Source: Rhipidocladum racemiflorum (taxonomy: Eukaryota; Streptophyta; Magnoliopsida; Poales; Poaceae). From it: DNA of 64,000 bases. The notes under the pieces are model-generated. The model was not told the origin of the DNA and ran no database searches. It saw nothing but the letters and a program-made list of their open reading frames with translations. The DNA is taken from NCBI GenBank assembly GCA_036346355.1, contig CM070569.1, positions 46,478,276 to 46,542,275 on the forward strand. Direction: 5' to 3'. Positions 11,760 through 24,143 of the stretch are shown here, piece after piece (position 1 is the first letter of the stretch; every line of letters begins with the position of its first letter). A program made the position numbers and the translations under genes.

Positions 11760-12110
11760 CTAACCCACTTTTCGCGCTAGGTGAAACGCCGTGAACTCTT
11801 GGGTGATTCTCTGAACCACCTCAAGTCCTGTAGCATACAGCTCATTGAATATGCGGGCATTCCGCTCCTTCCAAATGTTCCAGAAGAAAAAGATGAGTAG
11901 CCCATCCAAATCTCTGCGTATCTGAATAGGGAAGAGCGCGTGCAGCCTTTGCCACCAGGAAGCTATAGATCGAGTTGGGTCTTGTGTTTGTAGAGGAAGA
12001 AGCAAGGAACTTAGCCTGTGAGAAAGCAACGCCCAAACCTGCTTAGCAAAGGAGCAAGAGATCATGAGGTGTTGTCCCGTATCCTCTTCTGAACCGCATA
12101 GACAATGCAT
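11760..12110 (-). pseudogene. LINE zinc-binding RVT domain (zf-RVT)
   Basis: A 116-aa frame with C-x-C-x(9)-H-x(4)-C spacing near the start, then W-rich helices and a WNIWKERNARIF-type motif. These are typical of the zf-RVT region found downstream of plant LINE-type reverse transcriptases. It is separated from the RT frame (12238-13716) by a frame change, so the LINE ORF2 is not intact. Confidence 0.8.
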
Positions 12111-12237
12111 CGATTTAATGAGGCCATCCTCTCAAGATGAGGTTGTCTGCCGTAAGGATCTGCTTTTGCGAAACCAAAGTGAGAACTTACATTTGTTAAG
12201 AGTTTTTGATTTCAGATTAATCGATAATTTTGATCCA

Positions 12238-13785
12238 CTAAGGATCCCTGGAATTGAAAACGATCGCCGATTTTCTTTGAATATTGTCCATCGAGGTCCA
12301 TCTCCAGGTTATGTCATCTTGACGCTCTGAATTTAAACTCACATCTTGCAAAAGTTGCCGGAGATTTAGGAACTCCTCAGACTGTGTCTCCGTTGAAATG
12401 CTTCTCAACGAGGCCATCCACTTGTTGTTAGTAAGCTCCTCATGCACTGTCTTATTTTTCCTTCGAACCAACTGGAAACATTGGGGTGCGATGTTCCTAG
12501 GTGACATGCCATGAAGCCAATTTGAAGTACAGAGCTTTGCTATTTTCCCATTACCCAGGGTGATGGAAGTGCACACATTGAAGAGTGCCATATCAACATC
12601 TGTACAAGGAACCGGCAGGCCCTTCCATACCCTGTTTGGGTCTTTCCATTGGTACCATAGCCATCTCAACTTGAGCGCCCTACCAAAGGCTTCAAGGTGC
12701 TTGACTCCTAGCCCTCCTAGATTTTTTGGCCTGCAAGTCTTTTTCCAATTGACAAGACAATGTCCTCCATTGCAGCTTAACTGCCCTCTCCATAAGAAAT
12801 TCCTACGTGCTTTATCAATTTTCTTGATAGCCCAAGGTGCACCTGTAAACACTGTAAGATGGTAGATTGGTATGGTCCCTAACACCGCATCGACTAGCAC
12901 TAGTCTTCCTGCTTTGGATAGAAGCGGTCCTTTCCATCCTGCTAGTCTATTTTCCACCTTTTGTATGAGGGGCTGCCAGTCCCCTTTCTTTAGCCCTGTG
13001 GGTCGTAGTGGAAGACCCAAATAACTAGCAGGAAAGGTTTTTTGCGCCACTGGGAACTCCTGGAGAATCTGTTGCAGGTCTAATCCTTCACATCTAATAG
13101 GGAAAACCTCTGTTTTCAGCATATTTACCCTGAGCCCTGTTACTTGACCAAAGACTTTGAGGAGTCCGGCCAGTAACCTGATCTCATCCACATTGGGATT
13201 TAGAAACAAAGCTACATCATCCGCATACATCGAAGTACAAAGATGACACGGTCTTTGCCCAATGGTAGAAAACAACTGTCTCTGCGCTGCTGCATTAATG
13301 AGTCGTTGCAACGGCTCTAAAGCCAGGATGAAGAGCATGGGTGAGAGCGGATCCCCCTGCCGCAAACCCCTCCTGTGTATCACCTTTTCTCCTGGAACTC
13401 CATTCAGCTGGATTCTGGAAGATGTTGCTGCAAGAGTTTGGGCTACCCAGTTTCGCCATCTTTGACCAAAACCAAAAAAGGAGAGAGCCTCCAACAGAAA
13501 TTTCCAACTTACGGAATCGAACGCCTTAGAAATGTCCAACTTGACAAAAAGAGACGGTGTTCGCTTATGATATAGGTCTGCAACTAAATTTTTTGCTAAA
13601 AGGAAACTGTCATGAATTGACCTACTCCTGATGAAGGCATTTTGGTTGGCCGAGACTAGAGATTGCAGCAAAGGTGCCAACCTGTTCGCTAGGAGCTTGG
13701 ATAAAATCCTTCCCACACTGTGGATTAGACTAATTGGTCTATAGTCCCCTACTGCCGCGCAAACCTGCTTCTATGGGAGTAACAC
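12238..13785 (-). pseudogene. LINE reverse transcriptase, central and C-terminal part
   Basis: Reverse transcriptase of a non-LTR retrotransposon. The long open stretch (492 codons from 13716) carries FVKLDISKAFDSVSW at about residues 57-71, GLRQGDPLSPMLF at about 117-129, and the catalytic YADD at 164-167, followed by a long thumb/linker region rich in Trp. Immediately upstream, between 13785 and 13716, the frame carries a TAG codon ahead of DYRPISLIHSVG. The N-terminal part of the same domain lies beyond the inserted LTR element, at 34638-34868. Catalytic residues remain, but the ORF is split and carries stops, so it is inactive. Confidence 0.92.
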
Positions 13786-16758
13786 TGTGATGGTCCGCCT
13801 TTTTAGGGGCAGATCCGTACGCCTCGACAGCTACCCAGGATGATTAGCTGCCAGGAACCAAGCATATTATTGCCAGGCAAAAGTCAAATTCCAACATTTT
13901 TATTCAATATAAGGCCTAACGGCCAGGGTTTTTCTGAAGAGGCGCGGCAGGCCCGAATAACTTACAAGCAAAACACCGCACAGGCAGGCCTGAGCAAAAG
14001 ACTAAGACCTCAAAACCGAATTGCCATCTACGCACTCCTGGAACGCTCCAGCTTCTTCAGACTCTGAGAGGGGGTCGGGGTTGCAAGGGTGAGTACGGGA
14101 GTACTCAACAAGTCGTACGGAAAACACTGAATATTACATGCATGGGTGTAGCACAATATTGGTACAAGGTTAAAATATTTGTGGATGCAGTTTTATTTGT
14201 AACACCATTTTACATTTAAAACACAATCCATAATAATAGTAATCCAGGGGGGGTTCCATTCACAAAGTCATCACCATTAAACCACATTCTCAAACATGCA
14301 CCAAGATCTACTTGAGCTAGGTTTCGGGATTCACCCCAATTAAACTTAGCTTCATTTACTGGAAGCACGGCGTATTCGAATACCATTTATTCACTCTGCA
14401 GAGGTGTTCAGCTTTACCCACAAGATTCCACGATCGTTAATGCCAACTCGAGTTTAACACGCAACTTAAATGCGTGCGGCCGGATCGAGGTTATCATAGC
14501 TTTTTGTTGGACATTTCCCTCTTTAGTCCCTATCCGATAGAGTTTTGGTCCACATTAACCCGGGGTCCCCACTGGCCAGTGTGGAGTGCTTGGTCCCGCT
14601 TACTGTGGACACCTACCGTTGTGAACTCGGAATGCCACAGTTTCCTCATGCACACTTCCGTTTCACCCCCATAACCTTGGACCATCTCCCATACCCGGGA
14701 AGGTAACCCTGCTCCTATAGGTATTCCGAGGGAAAGTACAATGTACCGAGCTATGTTGAGTCAAGCCAACGAAGTTGACCGGCCCAACCTGTGGTTGAAC
14801 GAGTTCTTAAGTTATTTACTTTGCTCAAGAGGAGTATTAACCTTACATTGCCAAAGACCAAGCCTTTTCCGATCCACAAACCAATCCGGTACCTGCTGTA
14901 AACCACCACAACCAACCATGGCATTAATCATCGGTAGGATTGGAACTCATCCACTCCGGGATTTATCCAATTCTGTCCCCCAAACCGTAGCACTTTTCCA
15001 AACAGATCCGAACCAAAGGTTCGGCAGCCTTTTATTTCCATTCTCAAAAACATTTGACTAAACTAACAGGATAATAATAATTAATACCGGAATATTAATT
15101 AACCTAAGGTTACAATGATATAATTAGGTTCAATAATTTTCAAGGAAGTCTCATGAGCAAATCAGCATTAACTAAGTATCATGTCATTCTAAACTAAACA
15201 GATTTGCAATATTTCAACATACAGTAAAGTAATGCGGCGGCTTGCCTTGCTAGCGATCGGATCGGACGAAGTGTCGTTGATGCGGTCGAAATCGGCCCTT
15301 TGTCGGGTCCGGCTCCTGTTCCGGGAACTGCGGCGGCTCCTGGAATCGTCCAACGTCCGGATCTATCGCGAAAAGGACGAACGACAATAAAGAAACGAAA
15401 AACGAAAAGAAACTGAAACGAAAACGGAAACGGAAATCGGAACTGGGCCGAGAGAGAGAAAGGAAGGGCGATTTGGGCATTTTTGGAATTTTCGGAGTCT
15501 CGGATTGAGGAACAGAGGGCATTTTTGGACTCAGTGGCTCGAAACGGTTCGGAAAAGTATTTTTGGGGCATTTTTGGACTCTTGGATAATTTCGGGTATT
15601 TTTGGGGGTATTTTTGGATATTAAAATGAATTTTTGGAATTTAAAACCTGGAAAAGAAAATGAAAATGGTTACTATTCATTTGGGCCGAGCCAAACCGGA
15701 CTTCGGCCCATGAACCAAACAGCTACGGGCCGGGCCCAACTTGGGGTCGACCGCGACACGCTGCCCGGCAACCGTGGACTGCGAGAGAGAGAGAGGTGTC
15801 TGGCGGGTGGGGCTGCGCTAGGTGCGCTGCCATGTGGGGCCAGAGAGAGAGAGAGGGGAGGCGATCGGGTGGGTGCAGCCAGAGAGAGGGAGGGAGCGGG
15901 CCGGTGGTGGGCTGGCGAGGAGTGAGCGCGGGGGCGGGCGTGGGGGCCTGGGGGTGGCAGTGAGGGGGCTACTGGCTGGTGGGGCCGGTGCTGTACGCGG
16001 GGGAGCGGAGAGGCTGCAGGTGGGCCACGGGGCTGGGGCAAGGCGAGGGCTGACGGGTGGGGTCCGGCGTCGGCGGTAGGGGAGGCGTGAGTCGGGCAAG
16101 GCAAGGCCGAATGACGGAGTCGGGAAGGCGGAGGGGTTTCGCGATTGGGGGCGTGGGAGCGCACGGGACAAAGGGGAAAGGGGAGAGGGGCTCACCGCGA
16201 GGCTAGGGCGCAGCCTGGAGGAGACCAAGCGGCGGCGGGGAAGGCTGGCGGCGGAGATTGCCGGAGACGGGAGAGAAGGCCACGGCCTTCACGCGGGAGG
16301 GTGCGGGAGAGCGAGGGAGAGAGGGGAAACGACGGAGGAGGGGGCGACGAGCTCAATGAGCCGAAAATGGCGGCCGGTGGCGGTTTAAATAGTGGGGAGG
16401 AGGCGACGGGGGTCATCGACGCCATGATTGCGGCGGAGAAATGAGTGGGGGCAGCGGCGATGGGACGGGCGGCGCTAGGGCGGCGAACTGGAGAGCCCTA
16501 CGGGGCTAGGAGCGGCGCGACGGGACGAAGCGGGCGGCGGCGAGCTTCTGCCACAGCCAGAGCTCACGAGCGGCGAGGGAAGATGCACGCAAGGCGAAGC
16601 GCCTTGTGCGAAGCGATGGAGAGCGGAAGGCGCACGGCCGAGAAAGGAAAGCGTACTGGCGCCGAAAATTTCCAAAAATGGCAAAATCCGAAAACAGCTC
16701 CAAATTGAACCAAATAAATCCAAATTTTAAATTCGTTTTGAATTTTGAGGTTATTTCA
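13786..16758 (-). repeat. 3' LTR of the gypsy-type element
   Basis: The 2,973-bp LTR, intact in length, pairs with 20119-34632. On the minus strand a TATTTAAA box lies at about 16382-16392, so U3 would be about 400 bp and R/U5 about 2.5 kb. A very GC-rich segment with GAGAG tracts lies at about 15,780-16,640. The ORFs seen in that segment are composition artefacts. Confidence 0.93.
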
Positions 16759-16771
16759 ACCTACCCCCCTT
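16759..16771 (-). other. Polypurine tract of the gypsy-type element
   Basis: Reads AAGGGGGGTAGGT on the minus strand, immediately before the 3' LTR. It follows a GGGGACGAGATTTATTTT stretch typical of the pol end of plant chromovirus-like gypsy elements. Confidence 0.85.
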
Positions 16772-17400
16772 AAAATAAATCTCGTCCCCGAGATTTATTC
16801 CTCCTGGGCGAAAGGTTGCGAAACTACTGCTGCTAACCTGATTCTTTTTCCAAGGTTCCCTTGAGTACGTGATTCTTCCACCGTACTCGGTAAATTTTGA
16901 CAGTCTTAAATTCCCATCTTTTCTCTATGCTTTCCATGATCTCGACTGGTCTTTCTTGGTGAATCGTACTGGGAATTCAAATCCCTTGGGTAGCACGTGT
17001 CCTGACTGCTGATGGAAATGTCCTCTCAGCTAGGAATATCTGAGGCATACTGTGAATTTCCAGACAATTCCTGAACCAACTGTAACTTGCATGCTATCCC
17101 TCTAATTTTGTCAGAATCTTCATACGGTCCAGTCTATCTGGCCTTAGCTCCTTATTTTTCATACAAAATGGCGCGGGTCCTGATGGTCGATATTTTTCTG
17201 ATATAATTCCCTTTCGGAGCCAATGTAATCTTTCTGTTACATTGGAGCTTGCACTCAATTCATTGGTGGTGATCCTCTCACGGACTTCTGTATCCTGGAC
17301 GAGCTGGGTCCCACTGCTATTTAATCCTAGTCCTTTATTCTGTCCCAAGGGTTCGATATTTCCTTCCGTGATGTCTGGCTGTCTTGGTAACTGAGGTGGT
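16772..17400 (-). pseudogene. Decayed 3' end of gypsy pol (integrase C-terminus/chromodomain-like tail)
   Basis: Short minus-strand pieces in shifting frames resemble the end of a chromovirus integrase: a GPYEI...KL-like stretch, then PVEIMES...KIYRVRWKNH, a degenerate match to the PV-I-D-R...VKV-W--H block of plant gypsy elements. A degenerate FRGRDLF-like terminal block follows just before the purine tract. Stops and frame changes are frequent. Reverse transcriptase and RNase H motifs are not found. Confidence 0.55.
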
Positions 17401-18752
17401 GTGGAGGCTTTTGTGGGCAGTAATAGGTGGCCTGATTGGGTCCCAAGTGTTTAGAGCGTAGGTTCTTGACATTTTCTTCAGACATTGGTCGTTTCTTCTC
17501 TGCTTGTCTACCTGGCGGAGGGTGGAGTATTGTGTCAAAGTTCAAACCGGTCCTTGTAGCCTTATTCAGACTTTACCTGAACATTGAGCTATACTAGCTC
17601 ACAATCTGACTCAGGGGATTCTTTGGGGTCCGTTAATCTGGGTTGAATCTAATTCGACTAACTTGTTCTTTCCAAAAGATCTCCCTGGTAGGTCAATCCA
17701 TTAGTGATGTTCCATCTGTCGTCAATCCTTGCTGATTCTTTAGGTAACCTGGTGGCAAAGTCTTTTATTTTCTCTCCCATTTCTATACGGGCACTGTAAG
17801 TGGTGGTGGCAGTCTAGCTATTATTTTGGTGGTCCATCTTATCTTTCTGACATACTTTACATCCAAATCCAACCACGTGTTTATTCATTACTTTTTGTCA
17901 GTATTCCTTTCTTTAATACTGGTATATTCTTGCGTTCAGTAGAGCGTCGACCATTTGGGTGGGTGAATTTTGTCAAAATCAATCCTCTTATATCCTTGTC
18001 TCAATAAACCAGTCTGTCTTTCAAGGAAGCCTTCTGGCCTTTCTGACACTGTCTGGCGGTCTAACTGTCGCAACTCAGATTCTAGCTGGGAACGTGTCCT
18101 TTTCCTCAAATCATTTAATGGCGTTCCTTCTTGTGCAAACCTTAGCCATCATGTTTACTTTTCCTCTGGGTGATTCCGATTTTGAGGTTGAAACTCAAGT
18201 CCAATTATTTTCCTTTATTGCCTATTCGGACTCTGTTGTGTTCATCTGTAGGGCTGCCATTCTCGGGGTGCTGAGCTAAAGGTTGGTTATTTTTGGAATA
18301 ATTCTTTGGCTAATCCCTTGTCCTATTATTCTCGGAAAACTTCTGACTCCTGTCACTGACATGGGTTGCTTTCATTCCATCATTACTTGGTTGTTGAGAT
18401 CCATTTTTATTCCACCTCTCAGTGGTGATGTGTCATGGGAAGAAATCTTATTTAACTCAGTAGTCACTATTTTGTTCATCATTCGCACAGTTCATGTGTC
18501 AAAAACAACTGCTTTATTACCAATATATTGTTCAGACCTTACATTCTTGATAGTACAAGTTGATCCTAATCTTTATCCCTTGGATCTCCATATCCAAGTT
18601 GCCACATTCAAATCTGGCTATTAGTCTGCTTCCGGTTGCTTGGAATTTCTAGTAATTCCTTATTAACGGTACTTGTTGCGATTGTTGTTCCTTTGGCGGT
18701 GACATGATTGGACATCTTCGGCTGGTGTCTTTCATTTGTCCTATCTTGTATC
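17400..18752. other. Degenerate internal region of the gypsy-type element, no recognisable domain
   Basis: About 1.35 kb between the gag ORF and the integrase remnant. It is too short for protease, RT, RNase H and most of integrase, and no YVDD-type or D-D-E motif is visible on the minus strand, so most of pol has been deleted. Plus-strand ORFs here are hydrophobic by composition and not convincing. Confidence 0.6.
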
Positions 18753-19550
18753 TTATTCCTTGGGTATCTCTGCTTCTGCTGCTGCGGTGAACGGTTTACT
18801 GGCTGTCGGTTGGTGGAGGTGAGGGTCTATCAGTTGCGTCGTGGCTACCAGGGTCGATAGACTTTTCTTTGGGCAATTGCGTCTGAAATGTCCCATCTGT
18901 CTGCAATGATAGCATTTAGCCCACCTCGTGGGACAATTGCGGGCGAAGTGGTCTCCATTGCAGTTGTAGCACTTAACTGATTTGGGCTGAGGTTTCGCAG
19001 GTGTTGGTTGCTCTTTTTCTTTTGAATGCTTCTTGTTAGGGAATCCTTGGGTGAGGACTGGGGTCTTTCCTCCGATCTGGGTGGGAGTCGGTATCCATGT
19101 CTGTTGAATTTTCTTCTTTCTCTTTTTCATCATTTTCAATTCATTCCGGGCTTCTTCGATTGCTATCCGTTTGTCCATTTTTGACGACATGTCTTTTATA
19201 GCTGAGGTGTGGAACTTCAAGCTTCTCTGTAATCCTTCCAAAAATTCTTTCATCCTACTAGCTTGAGGGACCATCTCCCTGGGAATATCACTGGTAAAGT
19301 AGTCGGATTCGTGCGTATATCCCATCGCTGTACTTTCCTCTTGTCTGTCCAGATTTCCTTGGGTGTGTCCTTGAGGTTTTTCAACTAGCCGTTCGAAAAT
19401 TCTTTCCAATAACTGCGTATGGTGCCTTTCCGTTTGTTGTCTGTTTCTTTCTATTATGGTCAGTAATTGAGCTAGGTTGACTGGGTGATTTACTGACTCT
19501 TCATTTCTGCTTGAGCTGTCATGCAGGAATTTTGATCCAAAATCTGCCAT
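18753..19550 (-). CDS. gag-like protein with two CCHC zinc knuckles (gypsy-type element)
   Basis: An uninterrupted 265-aa ORF begins about 570 bp downstream of the primer binding site, in the position of gag. Residues 28-60 are helical and Gln/Arg-rich. About 96-125 (VPQASRMKEFLEGLQRSLKF) resembles the tail of the retrotransposon gag domain, but the core of that domain looks short or missing. Residues 138-148 are very basic. Two zinc knuckles follow, at 194-206 (CYNC...H...C) and 213-226 (CYHC...H...C). The product would bind RNA and package element transcripts. An open gag beside a lost pol could reflect trans-mobilisation or chance. Confidence 0.8.
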   Translation of the reverse strand: MADFGSKFLHDSSSRNEESVNHPVNLAQLLTIIERNRQQTERHHTQLLERIFERLVEKPQGHTQGNLDRQEESTAMGYTHESDYFTSDIPREMVPQASRMKEFLEGLQRSLKFHTSAIKDMSSKMDKRIAIEEARNELKMMKKRKKKIQQTWIPTPTQIGGKTPVLTQGFPNKKHSKEKEQPTPAKPQPKSVKCYNCNGDHFARNCPTRWAKCYHCRQMGHFRRNCPKKSLSTLVATTQLIDPHLHQPTASKPFTAAAEAEIPKE

Positions 19551-20104
19551 GGTCTCAATCTGACTTTCTTTTCGGTCTGCAACAGGGTTTTGAGGAAAGC
19601 GAAAAAGACGAGTAAGAATTTAGGGCATGGGGTGAGAATAGCAAGAATAGACGGGGCTCAGATGAATTGAGGGAACCTTTGAATTAGACGGGGGTATATA
19701 GATAGTTTAAGCAATCAAAATCACAGAGATAGAGAACTTAACAATTTTATAAGACATGGACCATGCAAAAACCGTTTTAAGGTTCGGCATAACCCATTTT
19801 ACATTACAAAAGCCTAAAACAAAGAAGGGTACAACTTCTACGACTAACGGTCTAATTACTGCTGACGGCATCATCCCCAAGCTGCTGGCGAAGATCGGCT
19901 GGGATTTTGAAATTTAGAAGGGCAGGCAAAACTTTAAAACAAGACCGGGAGGGATAAGAAGCTCTAAAGAAGATAAGGTAGAAGGGAAAGAAGGAGACAG
20001 CAATAATACTTATATTTTCGAAATTTATTTTGTTTGTATGCCGAAGATAATTTTGTAAAATTTTTCTATACCAACCTAAGGTCTTAATCTATGGTCAAGC
20101 CAAG

Positions 20105-20116
20105 GCTCTGATACCA
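20105..20116 (-). other. Primer binding site (tRNA-iMet type), gypsy-type element
   Basis: Reads TGGTATCAGAGC on the minus strand, 2 bp from the LTR edge at 20119. This is the common initiator-Met tRNA primer site of plant LTR elements and fixes the element's orientation. Confidence 0.92.
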
Positions 20117-22478
20117 CTTGTGACGGCCCGCCTTTTTAGGGGCAGATCCGTACACCTCGACAGCTACCCAGGATGATTAGCTGCCAGGAACCAAGCATAT
20201 TATTGCCAGGCAAAAGTCAAATTCTAACATTTTTATTCAATATAAGGCCTAACGGCCAGGGTTTTTACAGAAGAGGGCGCAGCAGGGCCCGAATAACTTA
20301 CAAGCAAAACACCGCACAGGCAGGCCTGAGCAAAAGACTAAGACCTCAAAACCGAATTGCCATCTACGCACTCCTGGAACGCTCCAGCTTCTTCAGACTC
20401 TGAGAGGGGGTCGGGGTTGCAAGGGTGAGTACGTGAGTACTCAACAAGTCGTACGGAAAACACTGAATATTACATGCATGGGTGTAGCACAATATTGGTA
20501 CAAGGTTAAAGTATTTGTGGATGCAGTTTTATTTGTAACATCATTTTACATTTAAAACACAATCCATAATAATAGTAATCCAGGGGGGTTCCATTCACAA
20601 AGTTATCACCATTAAACCACATTCTCAAACATGCACCAAGATCTACTTGAGCTAGGTTTCGGGATTCACCCCAATTAAACTTAGCTTCATTTACCGGAAG
20701 CACGGCGTATTCGAATACCATTTATTCACTCTGCAGAGGTGTTCAGCTTTACCCACAAGATTCCACGATCGTTAATGCCAACTCGAGTTTAACACGCAAC
20801 TTAGATGCGTCTTGGCGGATCGAGGTTATCATAGCTTTTCGTTGGACATTTCCCTCTTTAGTCCCTATCCGGTAGAGTTTTGGTCCACATTAACCCGGGG
20901 TCCCCACTGGCCAGTGTGGAGTGCTTGGTCCCGCTTACTGTGGACACCTACCGTTGTGAACCCGGAATGCCACAGTTTCCTCGTGCACACTTCCGTTTCA
21001 CCCCCATAACCTTGGACCATCTCCCATACCCGGGAAGGTAACCCTGCTCCTATAGGTATTCCGAAGGAAAGTACAATGTACCGAGCTATGTTGAGTCAAG
21101 CCAACGAAGTTGACCGGCCCAACCTGTGGTTGAACGAGTTCTTAAGTTATTTACTTTGCTCAAGAGGAGTATTAACCTTACATTGCCAAAGACCAAGCCT
21201 TTTCCGATCCACAAACCAATCCGGTACCAACTGCATGTACCCACCACAACCAACCATGGCATTAATCATCAGCCGGGGATTGGAACTCATCCACTCCGGG
21301 ATTTATCCAATTCTGTCCCCCAAACCGTAGCACTTTTCCAAACAGATCCGAATCAAAGGTTCGACAGCCTTTTATTTCCATTCTCAAAAACATTTGACTA
21401 AACTAACAGGATAATAATAATTAATACCGGAATATTAATTAACCTAAGGTTACAATGATATAATTAGGTTCAATAATTTTCAAGGAAGTCTCATGAGAAA
21501 ATCGGCATTAACTAAGTATCATGTCATTCTAAACTAAACAGATTTGCAATATTTCAACATACAGTAAAGTAATGCGGTAGAAAATAGTAATTAACTATAA
21601 TAAGGCATGAATAGGTTCAACATGTTCAAAGGTGTACGGCTTGCCTTGCTGGCGATCGGATCGGACGAAGTGTCGTTGATGCGGTCGAAATCGGCCCTTT
21701 GTCGGGTCCAGCTCCTGTTCCGGGAACTGCGGCGGCTCCTGGAATCGTCCAACGTCCGGATCTATCGCGAAAAGGACGAACGACAATAAAGAAACGAAAA
21801 ACGAAAAGAAACTGAAACGAAAACTGAAACGGAAATCGGAACTGGGCCGAGAGAGAGAAAGGAAGGGCGATTTGGGCATTTTTGGAATTTTCGGAGTCTC
21901 GGATTGAGGAACGGAGGGCATTTTTGGACTCAGTGGCTCGAAACAGTTGGGAAAAGTATTTTTGGGGCATTTTTGGACTCTCGGATAATTTCGGGTATTT
22001 TTGGGGGTATTTTTGGATATTAAAATGAATTAAAATGAATTTTTGGAATTTAAAACCTGGAAAAGAAAATGAAAATGGTTACTATTCATTTGGGCCGAGC
22101 CAAACCGGACTTCGGCCCATGAACCAAACGCTGGGCCATCGGGCCGCCCAACTTGGGGTCGACCGCCGACACGCTGCCCGGTACCGTGGATCACACGAGA
22201 GAGAGAGAGGTGTCTGGCGGGTGGGGCCTGCGCTAGGTGCGGCTGCCATGTGGGGCCGGGCTGCAGCGAGAGAGAGAGAGAGGGGGAGGCGACTGGCGGG
22301 TGGGGCCGCAGCGCAGAGAGAGGGAGGGAGCGGGGGCTGGCAGGTGGGCCTGGCGAGGGGAGTGAGAGAGGGGGCTGGCGAGTGGGCCAGGGGGTGGCAG
22401 TGACGGGGCTACTGGCATGTGGGGCCGGTGCTGTACGCGGGGGAGCGGAGAGGCTGCAGGTGGGCCACGGGGGCTGGG

Positions 22479-23867
22479 TGAAAGGACCAACGATGTCGCC
22501 TAGAGGGGGGGTGAATAGGCGGATTAAAATTTACGCAGCGGAATAAACCTGGCCGAGCTGGTCAACCCGGAGTCTCCGGGTTTTTGGTCCGGATACTCCG
22601 GCTTGTCCGGAGTGTCCGGTATTGAGTCCGGACTCTCCGGGTTAGCTGGCTCAAAAGTAGATAAAACTACTCTAGCAAGCACAATAAACCACTAGAAGTA
22701 TATAGCAAGAACAACCTAGAACAATTGCTAGCAGGAATTTGAATTTAAAGCCAAGCAAAGAGCTAGATCTAACTTTACAAATTCAAATCCACTTAAGCAA
22801 TACTAAGAAGTAAAAGTGAATGCGAGAGACACGAATTTTCACCGAAGTTCGGGTTCTTGAAGGGAACCCTACGTCTCCGTTGAGGTGGCTCTGGCCGCAC
22901 TTGAGCCGGGTCTCTTTCAACCCGCTTTCCTCCGGTGTTGCACAAATGCACTCATGGCTTCACTTCTTGTCTCTTTCCTTTCGGAGGCGAGACTTGCCTT
23001 CACAAACTACCTGGCTCACCACACAAGTTGGTAGCTCGGTGACTCCTAGCCGTCTAGGAGACCTTCAACCTCCAAGAGAAATAGCACCACGAAGAATCGC
23101 TTGGAGGATGAACTAGTACTCAACAAGATGAAATGAATGCACTTTGCACTTTTCTTCTTCCTCTCCTCACCAAAAGATCAACAACCAAATTAATTGGTGG
23201 GAGGAAGTGGGGCTCTATTGAATGCTTAGAGATGGTTAGGAATGGCTTGAATGCTGCTATGAATGAGCTCAATAGAGATCCTAGCCGTTGGAGTGGAGTG
23301 GAGGCTTTAAATACTCTTTTGAAAACTAGCCGTTACTCTGCTTTTGAACAGGCGGAGTGTCCGGACAAACAACCCGGAGACTCGGGTTATCCGAGACTCG
23401 GACCAAATGTCCGGATACTCGGACCACTGAAACAAAGCAACCGAGAGGTCCAACCGGAGACTCGGACCAAATGTCGGACACTCCGGATTGAATCGGAGAC
23501 TCGGACAAAATGTCCGGATACTCCGGGTTACCTGAAGCAGTTTCAAATTGAAACTTTTCAAAACCAAGAGTAGGAGTGCTAAAGTGAGATGCAAGACTTG
23601 ATGTTGAGCACATGCACATCCTAAAATCGATTTCTCGTCATACCCTCTTAATAAATGCGGCTATCCTTAAGACACAATTGAATAAAAGATTACAACTTTG
23701 GTCTTGATGCCGTCCTTTTGATGTTAAGTAGTCGTGGGGGTGTCCAATGTCATTCCAAGCTCGATATAATCTCGATATCTGCAGTATTCTTGGATAAAAC
23801 ATTAGATCTCTTTAATTGTGTCATCATTAATCACCAAAACAATTTGAGGGGCCTAGATGCACTTTCA
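22479..23867 (-). repeat. 3' LTR of the SIRE-like copia element
   Basis: A 1,389-bp LTR nearly identical to 32504-33891. It has CCGG-rich blocks at about 22,560-22,640 and 23,345-23,540. Most differences between the two LTRs are single-base length changes, many of them at CCGG words. Confidence 0.95.
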
Positions 23868-23882
23868 ATCTCCCCCTTTTTG
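23868..23882 (-). other. Polypurine tract of the SIRE-like element
   Basis: Reads AAAAAGGGGGAGAT on the minus strand next to the 3' LTR, the usual form in this lineage. Confidence 0.9.
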
Positions 23883-24143
23883 GTGAATTGATGACAACAC
23901 AATTAATTAGCAAATAAAATAACGAGAACAAGACTTAGGCATAAGATAAATAAGAGGAGCTCCCCCTAAATGTGTGCATTAAAGGAATTGAGTGGGAACA
24001 AATGCACATATTTAACGAGAGAAAACTGAGAGCTCCCCCTCAAACACAGCTTCCGAGAATACAATACAAGTAACTGAAAGTAATCCATGCATAAAATAAG
24101 CATTAAAGTCATTACATGGAATAGACAGAGTTCACAATACTAA

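Noticed and set aside
15673..16708. Several GC-rich ORFs on both strands
   Set aside because: They fall inside the gypsy LTR, are Pro/Arg/Gly/Ser runs produced by composition, and do not stay open in the second LTR copy.
17959..18624. Two plus-strand ORFs of 106 and 113 codons with hydrophobic stretches
   Set aside because: They lie antisense to the decayed pol region of a minus-strand element and match no membrane family that I recognise.
23345..23540. CCGG-rich blocks as a CRISPR array
   Set aside because: Spacing is 9-13 bp with no repeat-spacer structure, and the sequence is a plant LTR.
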